This document shows, piece by piece, positions 29,017 to 37,989 of a DNA stretch of 64,000 bases. A program made the position numbers and the translations under genes. A model generated the notes under the pieces. The model worked only from the letters and a program-made list of their open reading frames with translations, did not search any database and was not told where the DNA came from. Position 1 is the first letter of the stretch. Every line of letters begins with the position of its first letter. The stretch is from positions 3,405,501 to 3,469,500 of the forward strand of contig NZ_CP133091.1 in NCBI RefSeq assembly GCF_030908385.1, read 5' to 3'. Origin of the DNA: Mangrovimonas sp. YM274. GTDB lineage: Bacteria > Bacteroidota > Bacteroidia > Flavobacteriales > Flavobacteriaceae.

Positions 29017-30135
29017 CTATTCAAAATAATTTAAAATCTGATAATTCCCTTCTTTAAGGTACTGCTCCTTTTTCATCAATTTAAGGTCACTTTGCATCAT
29101 ATCATTCACCAAATCCTTCAAATCATATTTTGGAGTCCAACCTAATTTATTATTTGCTTTAGATGCATCTCCAATTAACAAATCCACTTCAGTTGGTCTA
29201 AAATATTTAGGATCCACAGCAAGAACTTCTTTTCCTATTTCAATTTGATAATCCAGATTATCACAGGACACTACATAAGCTTTTTCTTCAACACCTTCAC
29301 CTTTAAATTCCAAGGTGACACCAACTTCAGCAAATGCCATACGTACAAAATCACGTACTTTGGTTGTCTTTCCGGTAGCAATCACCCAATCTTCCGCCTC
29401 CTCTGCTTGTAAAATCATCCACATCATACGTACATAATCCTTTGCATGTCCCCAATCGCGCTGTGCATCAAGATTTCCTAAATAGAATTTATCCTGTAAA
29501 CCTAAGGCTATCCTTGAAACAGCTCTGGTAATCTTTCTAGTCACAAAGGTTTCCCCCCTAATTGGAGATTCATGATTAAATAAAATACCATTACAAGCAT
29601 ACATTCCGTAAGCCTCACGATAGTTTACAGTTATCCAATAGGCATACATTTTAGCCACTGCATAAGGACTACGCGGATAAAAAGGTGTAGTTTCAGACTG
29701 AGGAACCTCTTGCACTTTCCCATACAACTCCGATGTAGAAGCCTGATAAATCCTTGTTTTCTTTTCCAATCCCAATAGGCGCACCGCATCCAAAATCCTT
29801 AATGTCCCAAGACCATCTGCATTCCCAGTATATTCAGGCACTTCAAAGGACACATGAACATGACTCATGGCCGCCAAATTGTAAATTTCGTCTGGCTGAA
29901 TTTCTTGAATCAAACGAATTAAGTTTGTACTATCCGTCATATCTCCATAGTGAAGAATGAAATTTCTATGGGATTCATGTGGATCCTGATACAAATGATC
30001 GATCCTATCGGTATTGAACAACGACGAGCGACGTTTTAACCCGTGTACCACATACCCTTTTTTCAACAAGAATTCGCTTAAATAAGCACCATCTTGACCT
30101 GTTACACCTGTTATAAAAGCTACTTTTTGACTCAT
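29017..30135 (-). CDS. gmd: GDP-mannose 4,6-dehydratase
   Basis: A 372-residue enzyme converting GDP-mannose to GDP-4-keto-6-deoxymannose. [12 protein letters not shown] binds [20 protein letters not shown] is specific to [11 protein letters not shown] (133-140) and Y158/K162 (YAVAK) form the catalytic site, and [20 protein letters not shown] is the other GMD signature. It is the first gene of the minus-strand polysaccharide operon. An 813-bp spacer upstream contains a hairpin with a T-tract that may act as a leader attenuator (30,308-30,347). Confidence 0.96.
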   Translation of the reverse strand: MSQKVAFITGVTGQDGAYLSEFLLKKGYVVHGLKRRSSLFNTDRIDHLYQDPHESHRNFILHYGDMTDSTNLIRLIQEIQPDEIYNLAAMSHVHVSFEVPEYTGNADGLGTLRILDAVRLLGLEKKTRIYQASTSELYGKVQEVPQSETTPFYPRSPYAVAKMYAYWITVNYREAYGMYACNGILFNHESPIRGETFVTRKITRAVSRIALGLQDKFYLGNLDAQRDWGHAKDYVRMMWMILQAEEAEDWVIATGKTTKVRDFVRMAFAEVGVTLEFKGEGVEEKAYVVSCDNLDYQIEIGKEVLAVDPKYFRPTEVDLLIGDASKANNKLGWTPKYDLKDLVNDMMQSDLKLMKKEQYLKEGNYQILNYFE

Positions 30136-30307
30136 ATATTATATTTTTAAAGACACATCACTTTTTATGAATGCCCTATAAATTAATAAGGTTTTATGAC
30201 TCCTAGTTTACTCCCTTCTCCGCTATTTCATCAAAATACTAAAAAAACAAAGCTGACCAGAATCTTTACTCCACTCATAATATCCCTTTTAAATGTGAGG
30301 GATATAC

Positions 30308-30347
30308 AAAAAGAATAGCATCCCGAAACATCTAGAATGTTATTCTT
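30308..30347 (-). terminator. Hairpin plus T-tract in gmd leader (possible attenuator)
   Basis: On the minus strand AAGAATA pairs with TATTCTT (7 bp). After one mismatch, CATTC pairs with GGATG. The outer arm is followed immediately by TTTTT. Read toward gmd this has the form of an intrinsic terminator about 175-210 bases before the gmd start codon, so it could attenuate the polysaccharide operon. It could also be the end of an undetected minus-strand transcript from the spacer. No matching T-run exists for the plus strand. Confidence 0.4.
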
Positions 30348-30909
30348 CCTGACTAAACGGCAATATTACTGCCTTATTTCATTTTATACTATTTCCAATC
30401 TAAAGGTTATACACTTTAGCATCTGTCCTAATATTTCTTGCACTGCTTCAAATAACATAAAAAATTCAATTTTATAGCTCTGTCTTCATTTAAATAAACA
30501 CTCATCAAACCAACCTAAGCCCATAAAGCCATCTAGATTGAATACCTCACAAAACACTGACATCTCCACATCTAGACCAGAATTCAAAAATATTTCAAGT
30601 ACCTCTCAAGGCAAAGCCTAAAATAACAATCCCCTATTTTGAGGTTTGCACATTTCATTTGTAAAAATAACCCGATTCAAGCAACGAAAAAAATTACACG
30701 TCGAAATCATTAAAATTTTAACAATCAATTAGAAACATTAGAAATAACTCATTTTTACACTTAAAAAATATCATTATAATAAAATCAAGTCGCAATAAAC
30801 TACACTTTCGTCAAAAACCACTTTTATCGTTAAAATCCACATAAAACCGACACAATGCCCAATAGCTGAAATAGTGGAATTTGTCGTTTATAATTCGTAT
30901 TTTTATATG

Positions 30910-30917
30910 CATATTTG
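30910..30917 (+). promoter_or_regulatory. Weak TAnnTTTG-like -7 element upstream of the T9SS gene
   Basis: CATATTTG matches seven-eighths of the Bacteroidetes -7 consensus TAnnTTTG (C for T at the first position) and lies 32 bases before the ATG at 30,949, a sensible distance. No TTTG is correctly spaced upstream; the nearest ends 26 bases away. This is a low-confidence placement. Confidence 0.3.
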
Positions 30918-30948
30918 CTTTTGAATCAACTTTTACAACCAAAATATT

Positions 30949-33900
30949 ATGTCGAAAATTACTTTTTCATTCTTATTCTTGTTGTTTTCAATAAACATAG
31001 GCATCGCCCAAGACATTACCTTGGCAGCCATTGATAATGACAATTCTAATGACCCCACCTTAACAGGTAGTGCCCTCTCTTTGTCCTCTGAGGGCTTCAC
31101 AATAGGCCCTGGCATTTCTCCACAAATAGCAACTGCCGCTTTTACCGCCAACAATTGGGTTGTAAACGGGACAGAAGTAGACGCTACTGAATATTTTCAA
31201 TGGTCCATAACCGCAGATACAGGTTATGACGTTGTTGTAAATGGTATCCAAATCGAGTTGAGACGAAATATTTCAGGACCCAATAATTATGTAATCCAGT
31301 ATAGTACTGACAACTTTGCTACTCCAGGTACAATTGCCGGAAGCGGAACGCTTCCTGTAGATTTAACTAATTACAACCCAAACTTCACATCCTTAAACAT
31401 ACCTTCCGGTACAGGTGGCACCATTACCTTTCGCTTATATGCATGGGGAGCAACCTCTAATGCTGGTTGGCTACGTGTAATGAGTGTAAATGCTTGGGAC
31501 GAACTTGGAATCGAAAATGCTGGGGCCCTAATTACAGGAACCGTAACAGCCAATACCCCCAACAGTACTGAATCGGATATTATAAGTACAGCCTTTGACC
31601 CAGAGGACAATTTCGATTACAGAGATTATATTGTTACTACGGGATTAACTACAGAAAACGCCTTACAGATTGGGGAATTTGAAATACGTGACGGGGGAGC
31701 TTCTGCACCAGATGCAGATAATCAACCTACTATTCTAACCGATCTTGGATTCACTATTTCCAATTACGAGAATATTGCAACCTTGGCACTTATGGACGCT
31801 CTTGGAACTAACGTCGCGGAAATAACCTCTGTTGGTGAAAATACACAGTTTTTGGATATCTCAGGCTTACAAACAGAAGATGACGAATCCAACACCTTTA
31901 GCTTGTATGCCACATTCAAGACAGAGGTAACAGATAATGATCAAATTCATGTCACGATTACAGACGCTGCAGCCGATGCTATTAACGGCTCAATTTTTGC
32001 GAGTATAGATGCAGGAGGCGCTGCAACCCCGATTACAGGAGATGATAACCGTATAGAGGTTACTGCAGGTCAAATTGTGTTTGACCAACAGCCTACAGAC
32101 ACCAATATTTATGAACTAATGGTACCATATCCAACCTTATTGGCTGTAGATGATAATTTAAATGTAGACTTGGACTACGACTTATCCCTAATTGTTTTCT
32201 CTACGGGTGACATGGAACCACCTTCAGGCAGCTACAATTTTGTGGATGGTATTGCAGTATTGGATGCAATTATGTTTACAAGTGAAGATACAGGGGTTAT
32301 ATTATTCGTAAACTCCAACGGCTTCAATGTTACAAGTAGTACCTTTAATGTTAACGGCCCTTTGTTTACTATAGCCCAACAAGATTTTGACGGAAGTACT
32401 CCCGAATGGTCTTATACGACAGATTTAGCTTTCTTTGGTTCTTCTTGGGGAGAAGCTTATTACGGAATTGTCGATGCAGCATCGGCTACACCACTAAGCA
32501 AACCTGAATTTTCAGGAAATATTTTAGGGATAAACGATTTAAGCAATGGGACTACACCAACAACCTACACTACCATAACCTTTGAAGATGTAGATGTTAC
32601 TATTTTCAACAATATAATATTGACCTTCGATTGGGAAGTGATTGGCTTTAACAATGATAATGATGATGTACAATATCAATTAGTAATAGATGGTATAGGA
32701 CAAGGTTATCAATTCCTATTTGAAGGGGACAACAATAGTCTCATTCAAGATGGTTCTGGATCCGAAACCATTGCTATTCCAGACACTGCAAGCACCGTGG
32801 GCTTACAAATTCAAATAAGTAACAACAACCTTAATGATTTTGCCGGTTTTGACAACTTTAGACTAAAAACCGCCTTTGACGGTTTGGTATATAGTAACAA
32901 TAACTGGTTGAACTCTGAAGCTCCAGATGGCACAACAAACTCTGAAAGCGCCTACATTTTAAGCGGGACTTATAATATTGGTACCAATGTTGGTTTAAAC
33001 CACCTTTTAATCAATGAAGATGCAGCTGTCACCATTTCCCTAGGTCAGTCACTGACTTTAGATGGCAGTATTATCAACAACGGAACTTTGGAACTTAACT
33101 CTGTTTCTACTTCTTACTCAAGTTTAATAGTAAATGGCAATGTTGAAGGAAATGTAATTTACAACAGACATGTAAATGAAAACCAAAGTGTAGGCGGTAA
33201 CGACTTGGTTGCCCCTCCTGTAACAGGCCAATCCTTTGGGGACTTTGCAGAAAATAATGCCAACATTTTATCAAATCCTTCTACTCCTACTCAGAAACTT
33301 TTTGGACCATTTGACAAACCGACAGGAAGCTACCTTCTTTACGATTCCCTTACCGATGCCAGTATTATTTTATCGGCAGGTACTGGATACCGAGCAGCTT
33401 CCTCTGATTTAGGTGGGTCAACATTCGCATTCGAAGGTTCAGTAATCACTGAGAGTGTGATTTTACCAATAACCAATGTTGGACCATCATTTGCTATGTG
33501 GAACTTAATTGGTAATCCTTATCCGTCTTATTTGAATTTATCCGCCTTCTTAAGCGCTAATAATTCCCAGTTCAACACCAACTATTCTGGTATCTATGGC
33601 TACGATGGGAACGCACAGGATGGATGGAGCATCTGGAACCAAGCCTATTCTGATGCCCACCCTAATGCTAAATTGACACCTGGTCAAGGTTTCTTCGTGT
33701 CTTCTGCCACAAACTCTGGCTCCATAAGCTTCACAACAGCTATGCGTACCACTGGAACAACAGACGATTTTATAGCTGGACGAATGGACAACACAAGTCC
33801 TCATAAAGGCTTTTTTAGCTTGGAATTATTCAATGAAAATGATTTTTTCCAAACCGAATTTTATTTGAATGACAATGCAACTCTTGGTTTTGACCAAAAT

Positions 33901-34479
33901 TACGATTCCGCTATTTTTGGAAGCACACCTACATTTTCAATATATTCAAATTTAGTAGAGGACAATGCAAATTTCCCATTGGGAATACAATCATTGCCGG
34001 GAACTGTCACGGAAACCACTGTTATTCCTTTAGGCATTCATGCAAATCAAGGAGAACAAATAAGCATTGCTCTTTCCAACTCAACATTGAACCCTGATGT
34101 AGAGGTATACCTAGAAGATAACGTAAAGAATGTTTGGACCTTACTAAACAATTCAAACTATACCTTAACACCTAGCGTTAACCTTAGTGGGACAGGAAGA
34201 TTCTATTTACACCTTTCCGCAAATACTTTAGGTTTGGAACAAAGTGATTTAGACTCTCTTAAAATTATCGCTAGTAACAAAACCATTAAAATAATTGGTA
34301 ATATACTTAAAGGTACTTCCCTTAAAATTTATGACATCCAAGGACGATTAGTTTTAAGTGAGCATACTTCCAGACATACCACTTCGCATACAATTGATGC
34401 AGTATCTTTAAAAAATGGCACTTATATCATAGAAGTTGAAAATGAAAATGGAATAAAAACAAAAAAACTTATTTTATAG
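30949..34479 (+). CDS. Large secreted protein with type IX secretion C-terminal sorting domain
   Basis: A 1176-residue protein with a signal peptide (hydrophobic FSFLFLLFSINIGIAQ, cleavage probably after Gln21). At the end is a type A T9SS sorting domain: SLKIYDIQGRLVLSE, then LKNGTYIIEVENENG and the basic end KTKKLIL. Between them are beta-rich, Asp/Asn/Thr-rich segments. One, about residues 480-645, has a jelly-roll-like, MAM- or lectin-type flavour (ILTFDWEVIGFNNDNDD, AGFDNFRLK). A later segment carries NLIGNPYPSYLN, common in large flavobacterial surface proteins. No catalytic motif is seen. It should be exported by Sec, crossed by T9SS, then anchored or released at the surface. Function unknown; adhesion or matrix binding is plausible beside a polysaccharide locus. 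Confidence 0.85.
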   Translation: MSKITFSFLFLLFSINIGIAQDITLAAIDNDNSNDPTLTGSALSLSSEGFTIGPGISPQIATAAFTANNWVVNGTEVDATEYFQWSITADTGYDVVVNGIQIELRRNISGPNNYVIQYSTDNFATPGTIAGSGTLPVDLTNYNPNFTSLNIPSGTGGTITFRLYAWGATSNAGWLRVMSVNAWDELGIENAGALITGTVTANTPNSTESDIISTAFDPEDNFDYRDYIVTTGLTTENALQIGEFEIRDGGASAPDADNQPTILTDLGFTISNYENIATLALMDALGTNVAEITSVGENTQFLDISGLQTEDDESNTFSLYATFKTEVTDNDQIHVTITDAAADAINGSIFASIDAGGAATPITGDDNRIEVTAGQIVFDQQPTDTNIYELMVPYPTLLAVDDNLNVDLDYDLSLIVFSTGDMEPPSGSYNFVDGIAVLDAIMFTSEDTGVILFVNSNGFNVTSSTFNVNGPLFTIAQQDFDGSTPEWSYTTDLAFFGSSWGEAYYGIVDAASATPLSKPEFSGNILGINDLSNGTTPTTYTTITFEDVDVTIFNNIILTFDWEVIGFNNDNDDVQYQLVIDGIGQGYQFLFEGDNNSLIQDGSGSETIAIPDTASTVGLQIQISNNNLNDFAGFDNFRLKTAFDGLVYSNNNWLNSEAPDGTTNSESAYILSGTYNIGTNVGLNHLLINEDAAVTISLGQSLTLDGSIINNGTLELNSVSTSYSSLIVNGNVEGNVIYNRHVNENQSVGGNDLVAPPVTGQSFGDFAENNANILSNPSTPTQKLFGPFDKPTGSYLLYDSLTDASIILSAGTGYRAASSDLGGSTFAFEGSVITESVILPITNVGPSFAMWNLIGNPYPSYLNLSAFLSANNSQFNTNYSGIYGYDGNAQDGWSIWNQAYSDAHPNAKLTPGQGFFVSSATNSGSISFTTAMRTTGTTDDFIAGRMDNTSPHKGFFSLELFNENDFFQTEFYLNDNATLGFDQNYDSAIFGSTPTFSIYSNLVEDNANFPLGIQSLPGTVTETTVIPLGIHANQGEQISIALSNSTLNPDVEVYLEDNVKNVWTLLNNSNYTLTPSVNLSGTGRFYLHLSANTLGLEQSDLDSLKIIASNKTIKIIGNILKGTSLKIYDIQGRLVLSEHTSRHTTSHTIDAVSLKNGTYIIEVENENGIKTKKLIL

Positions 34480-34498
34480 TTTATTAAGTTATAACTAT

Positions 34499-34528
34499 TT
34501 TGATAATGTAAATATTTTGTTACTTTTG
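34499..34528 (+). promoter_or_regulatory. Bacteroidetes-type promoter for the small-peptide module
   Basis: TTTG at 34,499-34,502 is followed after 18 bases by TACTTTTG at 34,521-34,528, an exact match to the TAnnTTTG -7 element of Bacteroidetes housekeeping promoters. A start site near 34,535 would leave only about a dozen leader bases before the ATG at 34,547. It implies that the peptide and the two genes behind it are transcribed independently of the T9SS gene. Confidence 0.6.
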
Positions 34529-34546
34529 ACACAACACGATTGTCTT

Positions 34547-34711
34547 ATGAAAAAAGGGAAACTAAAAGATAATATTACTCGAAAAGAAGCCATATCCAAA
34601 ATGGGCAAGTATGCAGCTCTTACAGCTATGGGTACCTTTTTAATTTTAACCCCAGCAAGGGCCCAACAGGAATCTTTACCCCCTGATCCCGGAGGCCTAC
34701 CTTGGGATTAA
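34547..34711 (+). CDS. 54-residue peptide with leader/signal-like N-terminus and PPDPGGLPWD tail
   Basis: I do not recognise a named family. From the ATG at 34,547 the peptide has a charged start, NITRKEAISKMGKYAAL, a hydrophobic stretch AALTAMGTFLILTPARA, then a short tail ending ESLPPDPGGLPWD. The first part looks like an export signal of Tat style (RK instead of RR) with an ARA-Q cleavage point; it also fits a RiPP-type leader followed by a Pro/Gly-rich core. A TTG further upstream (34,517) is unlikely because the promoter -7 element lies there. The next gene, with a PqqD-like domain and a kinase domain, begins 20 bases downstream, so co-expression is likely. Function is unknown. Confidence 0.62.
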   Translation: MKKGKLKDNITRKEAISKMGKYAALTAMGTFLILTPARAQQESLPPDPGGLPWD

Positions 34712-34731
34712 TCAATTAACATTTTCGTTTT

Positions 34732-35866
34732 TTGAACTCACATTTACAACCTAAATATAAAAGCACGATAGGATCAACTATCGTGCTTTGGTTTTTCAAT
34801 AGCAACCGTTATGTAGTTGTAGATAATATCACAGGTAAATTTATTGAGGTATTTTTAGCCTCAAATTCTATTGAAGATTTCAAAAATAGGTTATCTATTG
34901 AAAGCAAAACAAACTCAAAAGAACTCTATCTTGATATTAAGAATTTTCTAACAGATTGCAATCAAACTAATTTTGAAGAAATTCAAACTGAATACACAAA
35001 TCATGATCATATAGCCCCACCAAGTAATACCTTTGAATATTCTATTTTCGATCAGAAAATACAAATTAATTATGAATCAACATTTATACAATCTTATTTA
35101 CATCCTAAGCTAAAACAATTATCGAAAACCCACCTAACCGGAAACACCTGCTCCTTCACTATCACAACAAACAAAAACCATTTATTACTTTTCAAGAACA
35201 AAGAGTTCCAGTATGCTTTCCTAAAAAAAGACTATCATAAGCTTCAAGGAAAATTTAATTTTTTGTTGTTATGTGAGCTTTACAATAAACAAGAATCAGA
35301 TTGGTTGGGAACCTTTCATGCCTCCACCTTAGGCAATGAAAAAGAGGCTATCATGTTAATAGGCGACTCGGGGAATGGAAAAAGTACTTTAAGTGCTCTT
35401 CTTATGGCTCATGGTTTGGATTTAATATCCGATGACATAACAGCTATGCTAGCTGACAATTTACATGTCTACAGAAACCCAAATGCTATTTCTATCAAAC
35501 AGGGAGCTTTTGAGGTGCTCAAACCATATTTCCAAAAACTGGATTCCTACGATGATGTTTTCATCAATAAAACCAAAGGGTACGTGAAATATATCCCGCC
35601 TTCTAACACCAACCCTAAAAAAATTTGATTTCCCTTGCAATAAGATAGTCCTAGTAAAATATGACCAAAATACACCTAGCACTTCGCTATCAGAATTAAA
35701 TCCAGCTAAAGCCCTCGAAACGCTCATACCTGAATCTTGGATTTCACCAAATCCTGAGCATGCTAGATTGTTTTTGAATTGGCTGGAGTCTGTAGAATTT
35801 TATTCATTAACCTATAACAACAACGACCAAGCTATCACTACCTTTAACTCGTTATTTTCGAATTAA
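34732..35866 (+). pseudogene. PqqD-like/HprK-like kinase with frameshift at an A7 tract
   Basis: Starting at TTG (no ATG is available), residues 1-80 resemble a PqqD-type peptide-recognition fold (NRYVVVDNITGKF). From about 190 an HPr-kinase-like domain follows: WLGTFHAST, the P-loop GDSGNGKST (211-219) and LISDDITAM (232-239). The frame stops at 35,626 just after AAAAAAA (35,617-35,623). Removing one A lets translation continue as KKFDFPCNKIVLVKYD to a stop at 35,864, giving about 377 residues with an HprK-like C-terminal half (ESWISPNPEHARLFLNWLES). So the gene is frameshifted, reads through by slippage, or is miscalled there. Related HprK-like proteins phosphorylate peptides or occur beside exopolysaccharide genes; the substrate here is unknown. 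Confidence 0.75.
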
Positions 35867-35898
35867 TCGTATATTACCTTTCAATAACCGAAGCATCT

Positions 35899-36939
35899 AT
35901 GCCCTCTTTAAAACCGACATTTTTTAGGATTGCGCATATCTTAAGTTTTGAATCTGATAATTCTAAATTACAACAGGAGTTATCCTCTCCTGACATGGAT
36001 TGGGACAACTTAGTGAGAGTTGCAAGCAGCCACCTAATTCTTCCGGCTATTTATAATAGATTAAGAACAAAAAATTTACTCGGCACACTTCCTGAAGACC
36101 TTGTTTTATACCTAGAAGAAATCAACAAATTAAACCTAGAGCGAAACAAACAAATCTTTTCTGAAATAGAATTTATAAGTCAGTTATTCTCCAAATACCA
36201 AATCAACCATGTATTTTTAAAAGGTGCTGCGATGTTAGCCAGCGGATTATACAAAAGTTTATCAGAACGAATGGTTGGAGATATTGATATATTGATACAA
36301 GAAAACCAAATTGAACAAGCTTTTGAGCTCCTCAAAAACCAAGGCTACAACAAGCTATTTAAATTTAATTACGAGGTTAAAAATTACCGGCACTACCCTA
36401 GACAAGTTTCAGAAAATAGATTAGCTGCAGTCGAATTACACACAGGTTTGTTAAAATTTGCACATAATCAATTAATAGATCTGGATAAAATGCTACAAAC
36501 CAAGCAAAGTGTAAATGGCATTTCAATACCCAGCAACTTTTATCTCAACTTACATAACATATTAAGCTGGCAAATTAACGACCATGGCTTCTTTTATAAC
36601 CGCCTTTCACTTAAGAATAGCTATGACAGCCTTGTTCTTGGTCTATATCAGAATAAAGATTTGTTATCATCCCTTCTTCCCATTAAACATTGTACTGCCT
36701 ACATTTGTTTAAACGCCGTCATATTTGAAGAATACAGCCATATAAAATTCAATAGCAACCTCAAATTAAAACAGTATAACTACCTTAACTCTTTAAAGCA
36801 TCAAGGTTATGCAATGGTCAATTACAACCTAAAATACGCCTACATTAACGCAAAGAAAAGAGTGGTTACCTTTACAACTAACAAGAGTTACAGAAGTCAT
36901 ATTCTCAAAAATAAGTTTTTCAATAGAAACAAACACTAG
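35899..36939 (+). CDS. Nucleotidyltransferase-fold protein (PF14907-like)
   Basis: A 346-residue protein. HVFLKGAAMLASGLY and then RMVGDIDILIQ (GDID at residues 127-130) match the glycine motif and paired acidic metal ligands of the uncharacterised nucleotidyltransferase family PF14907. A following helix-rich half has no clear second domain. Proteins of this family recur next to HprK-like kinases and PqqD-like domains in exopolysaccharide and peptide gene clusters, which is the arrangement here (32-bp gap from the kinase). The nucleotide and target are unknown. The last four bases overlap the convergent MtfA-like gene. Confidence 0.75.
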   Translation: MPSLKPTFFRIAHILSFESDNSKLQQELSSPDMDWDNLVRVASSHLILPAIYNRLRTKNLLGTLPEDLVLYLEEINKLNLERNKQIFSEIEFISQLFSKYQINHVFLKGAAMLASGLYKSLSERMVGDIDILIQENQIEQAFELLKNQGYNKLFKFNYEVKNYRHYPRQVSENRLAAVELHTGLLKFAHNQLIDLDKMLQTKQSVNGISIPSNFYLNLHNILSWQINDHGFFYNRLSLKNSYDSLVLGLYQNKDLLSSLLPIKHCTAYICLNAVIFEEYSHIKFNSNLKLKQYNYLNSLKHQGYAMVNYNLKYAYINAKKRVVTFTTNKSYRSHILKNKFFNRNKH

Positions 36940-37790
36940 TACCCCGCAAAGTGGAAATTTAGCATCTGCTTGGTCTTATCATAAATTTCAGGAAACAAGG
37001 ATTGAAACTCTTTAGGCGTCTCTATAAAGGTTTCAATAATAACCGCTATAAACTCAAATTGGTTGGTATAGGCATAATTCCTAAAATATTCCGACTCAAT
37101 GAGCGCTTTACGTAACCCTTCATCCTTTGCCAACAAATCAATCAATTCCTTGAATGAATCCGCAAAAATTGTTGCACTCACATCCTTTTCCTTGTAACTA
37201 TTTAAATGAATGGCATGAGCAAATTCGTGTATACCCAAGTTTAAATTGTCATTTTCAATTTCATAGCCTGCTTCAAAATCTTTCCAAGACAATACCAAAG
37301 CCTGCAATTTGGGGTTAAATTCTCCCTTATGATAAGATTCGTTCATATTAGAATAGAAGGCTTCTGGATAAATAAAAATTTTATCAATAAGACCTATATA
37401 AAAATCTCTAAACCCAAAAGTTAACATAACAGCAGTGGCGGAAATAAGCACCTTCATCTCCTCTGACACCTTAACACCCCCTCTTCCAATAAAATCCTTG
37501 TCTGCAATAAAGGAAGCTACCCTATGCTCAAAAAAACGTTGTTGTTTTGGGTACAACTTTTTGTAAAATGTAAATTTATTTCGAAGAATGGCTCGCTGGC
37601 TCTTATTTAAGGATTTCAGCAAAAAGGGAACATGTACATATAACGGCCTTTTATAGGCTATTACATACCTGAATTCCACCATGCGCCACACAAAATAAAT
37701 AAGCATGAATAGAAGCCCTACTAAAAACACACCCAATATATTAGAATCTACCCCCTCCAAAATAGTAATCAATTTGTAATTCAATTTCAC
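36936..37790 (-). CDS. MtfA-like zinc metallopeptidase (M90 family)
   Basis: A 284-residue protein with one N-terminal membrane span (about residues 17-36) and a cytoplasmic or periplasmic domain of the MtfA (Mlc titration factor) family. The zinc site is HEFAH (188-192) in LNLGIHEFAHAIH, and FIADKDFIGRGGVKV plus IYPEAFYSNMNESYHKGEF are family segments. In E. coli MtfA binds the repressor Mlc; no Mlc is expected here, so the peptidase role is the safer call. The membrane anchor is absent from E. coli MtfA but common in Bacteroidetes relatives. Convergent with the PF14907-like gene, overlapping 4 bp. Confidence 0.82.
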   Translation of the reverse strand: MKLNYKLITILEGVDSNILGVFLVGLLFMLIYFVWRMVEFRYVIAYKRPLYVHVPFLLKSLNKSQRAILRNKFTFYKKLYPKQQRFFEHRVASFIADKDFIGRGGVKVSEEMKVLISATAVMLTFGFRDFYIGLIDKIFIYPEAFYSNMNESYHKGEFNPKLQALVLSWKDFEAGYEIENDNLNLGIHEFAHAIHLNSYKEKDVSATIFADSFKELIDLLAKDEGLRKALIESEYFRNYAYTNQFEFIAVIIETFIETPKEFQSLFPEIYDKTKQMLNFHFAGY

Positions 37791-37858
37791 AAATAACGTG
37801 AATTACCTTGATAGATTATATAAAAAATAGCAATCGTCATTTTTTTTTGTTAAATCTC

Positions 37859-37890
37859 AAAAAAAAGCCCAACACCAATGATGTTGAGCT
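37859..37890 (-). terminator. Rho-independent terminator after tRNA-Arg
   Basis: On the minus strand an 11-bp stem (AGCTCAACATC with GGTGTTGGGCT, including G-U pairs) closes a three-base loop ATT and is followed by eight T residues. It begins 9 bases after the tRNA 3' end. Confidence 0.88.
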
Positions 37891-37898
37891 TTAACTAG

Positions 37899-37972
37899 TG
37901 ACCGCGGAGGGATTCGAACCCCCAACCCTCAGAGCCGAAATCTGATATTCTATCCAGTTGAACTACGCAGCC
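37899..37972 (-). tRNA. tRNA-Arg (anticodon TCG)
   Basis: A 74-base cloverleaf on the minus strand. The 7-bp acceptor stem is GGCTGCG with CGCGGTC (two G-U pairs), and the discriminator is A. The D-stem is GTTC/GAAT. The anticodon arm TCAGA-TTTCGGC-TCTGA gives anticodon TCG, decoding CGN arginine codons. The T-arm contains TTCGAAT. CCA is not encoded and must be added after transcription. A strong terminator follows. Confidence 0.95.
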
Positions 37973-37989
37973 ATTTCCAAGTTATTGTC

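Larger units (their letters stand above)
30136..30948. other. 813-bp divergent intergenic region
   Basis: AT-rich spacer between the outward-facing gmd (minus) and T9SS protein (plus) genes. I find no convincing coding frame, tRNA, repeat array or insertion-sequence end. It must hold the promoters of both transcription units. The two structures that stand out are the hairpin with T-tract at 30,308-30,347 (oriented for the minus strand) and a weak promoter-like element near 30,910. The length is enough for a long 5' leader on the polysaccharide transcript. Confidence 0.6.

Noticed and set aside
34517-34546. Longer peptide starting at the TTG at 34,517
   Set aside because: These bases overlap the likely promoter -7 element, and the ATG at 34,547 gives a complete, sensible N-terminus.
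34547-36939. Lasso-peptide cluster
   Set aside because: A PqqD-like domain and HprK-like kinase next to a short peptide recall paeninodin-type lasso clusters, but there is no lasso cyclase (asparagine synthetase-like), no B2 protease and no exporter nearby, and the peptide lacks a suitable Gly/Ala to Asp/Glu ring arrangement after a conserved Thr.
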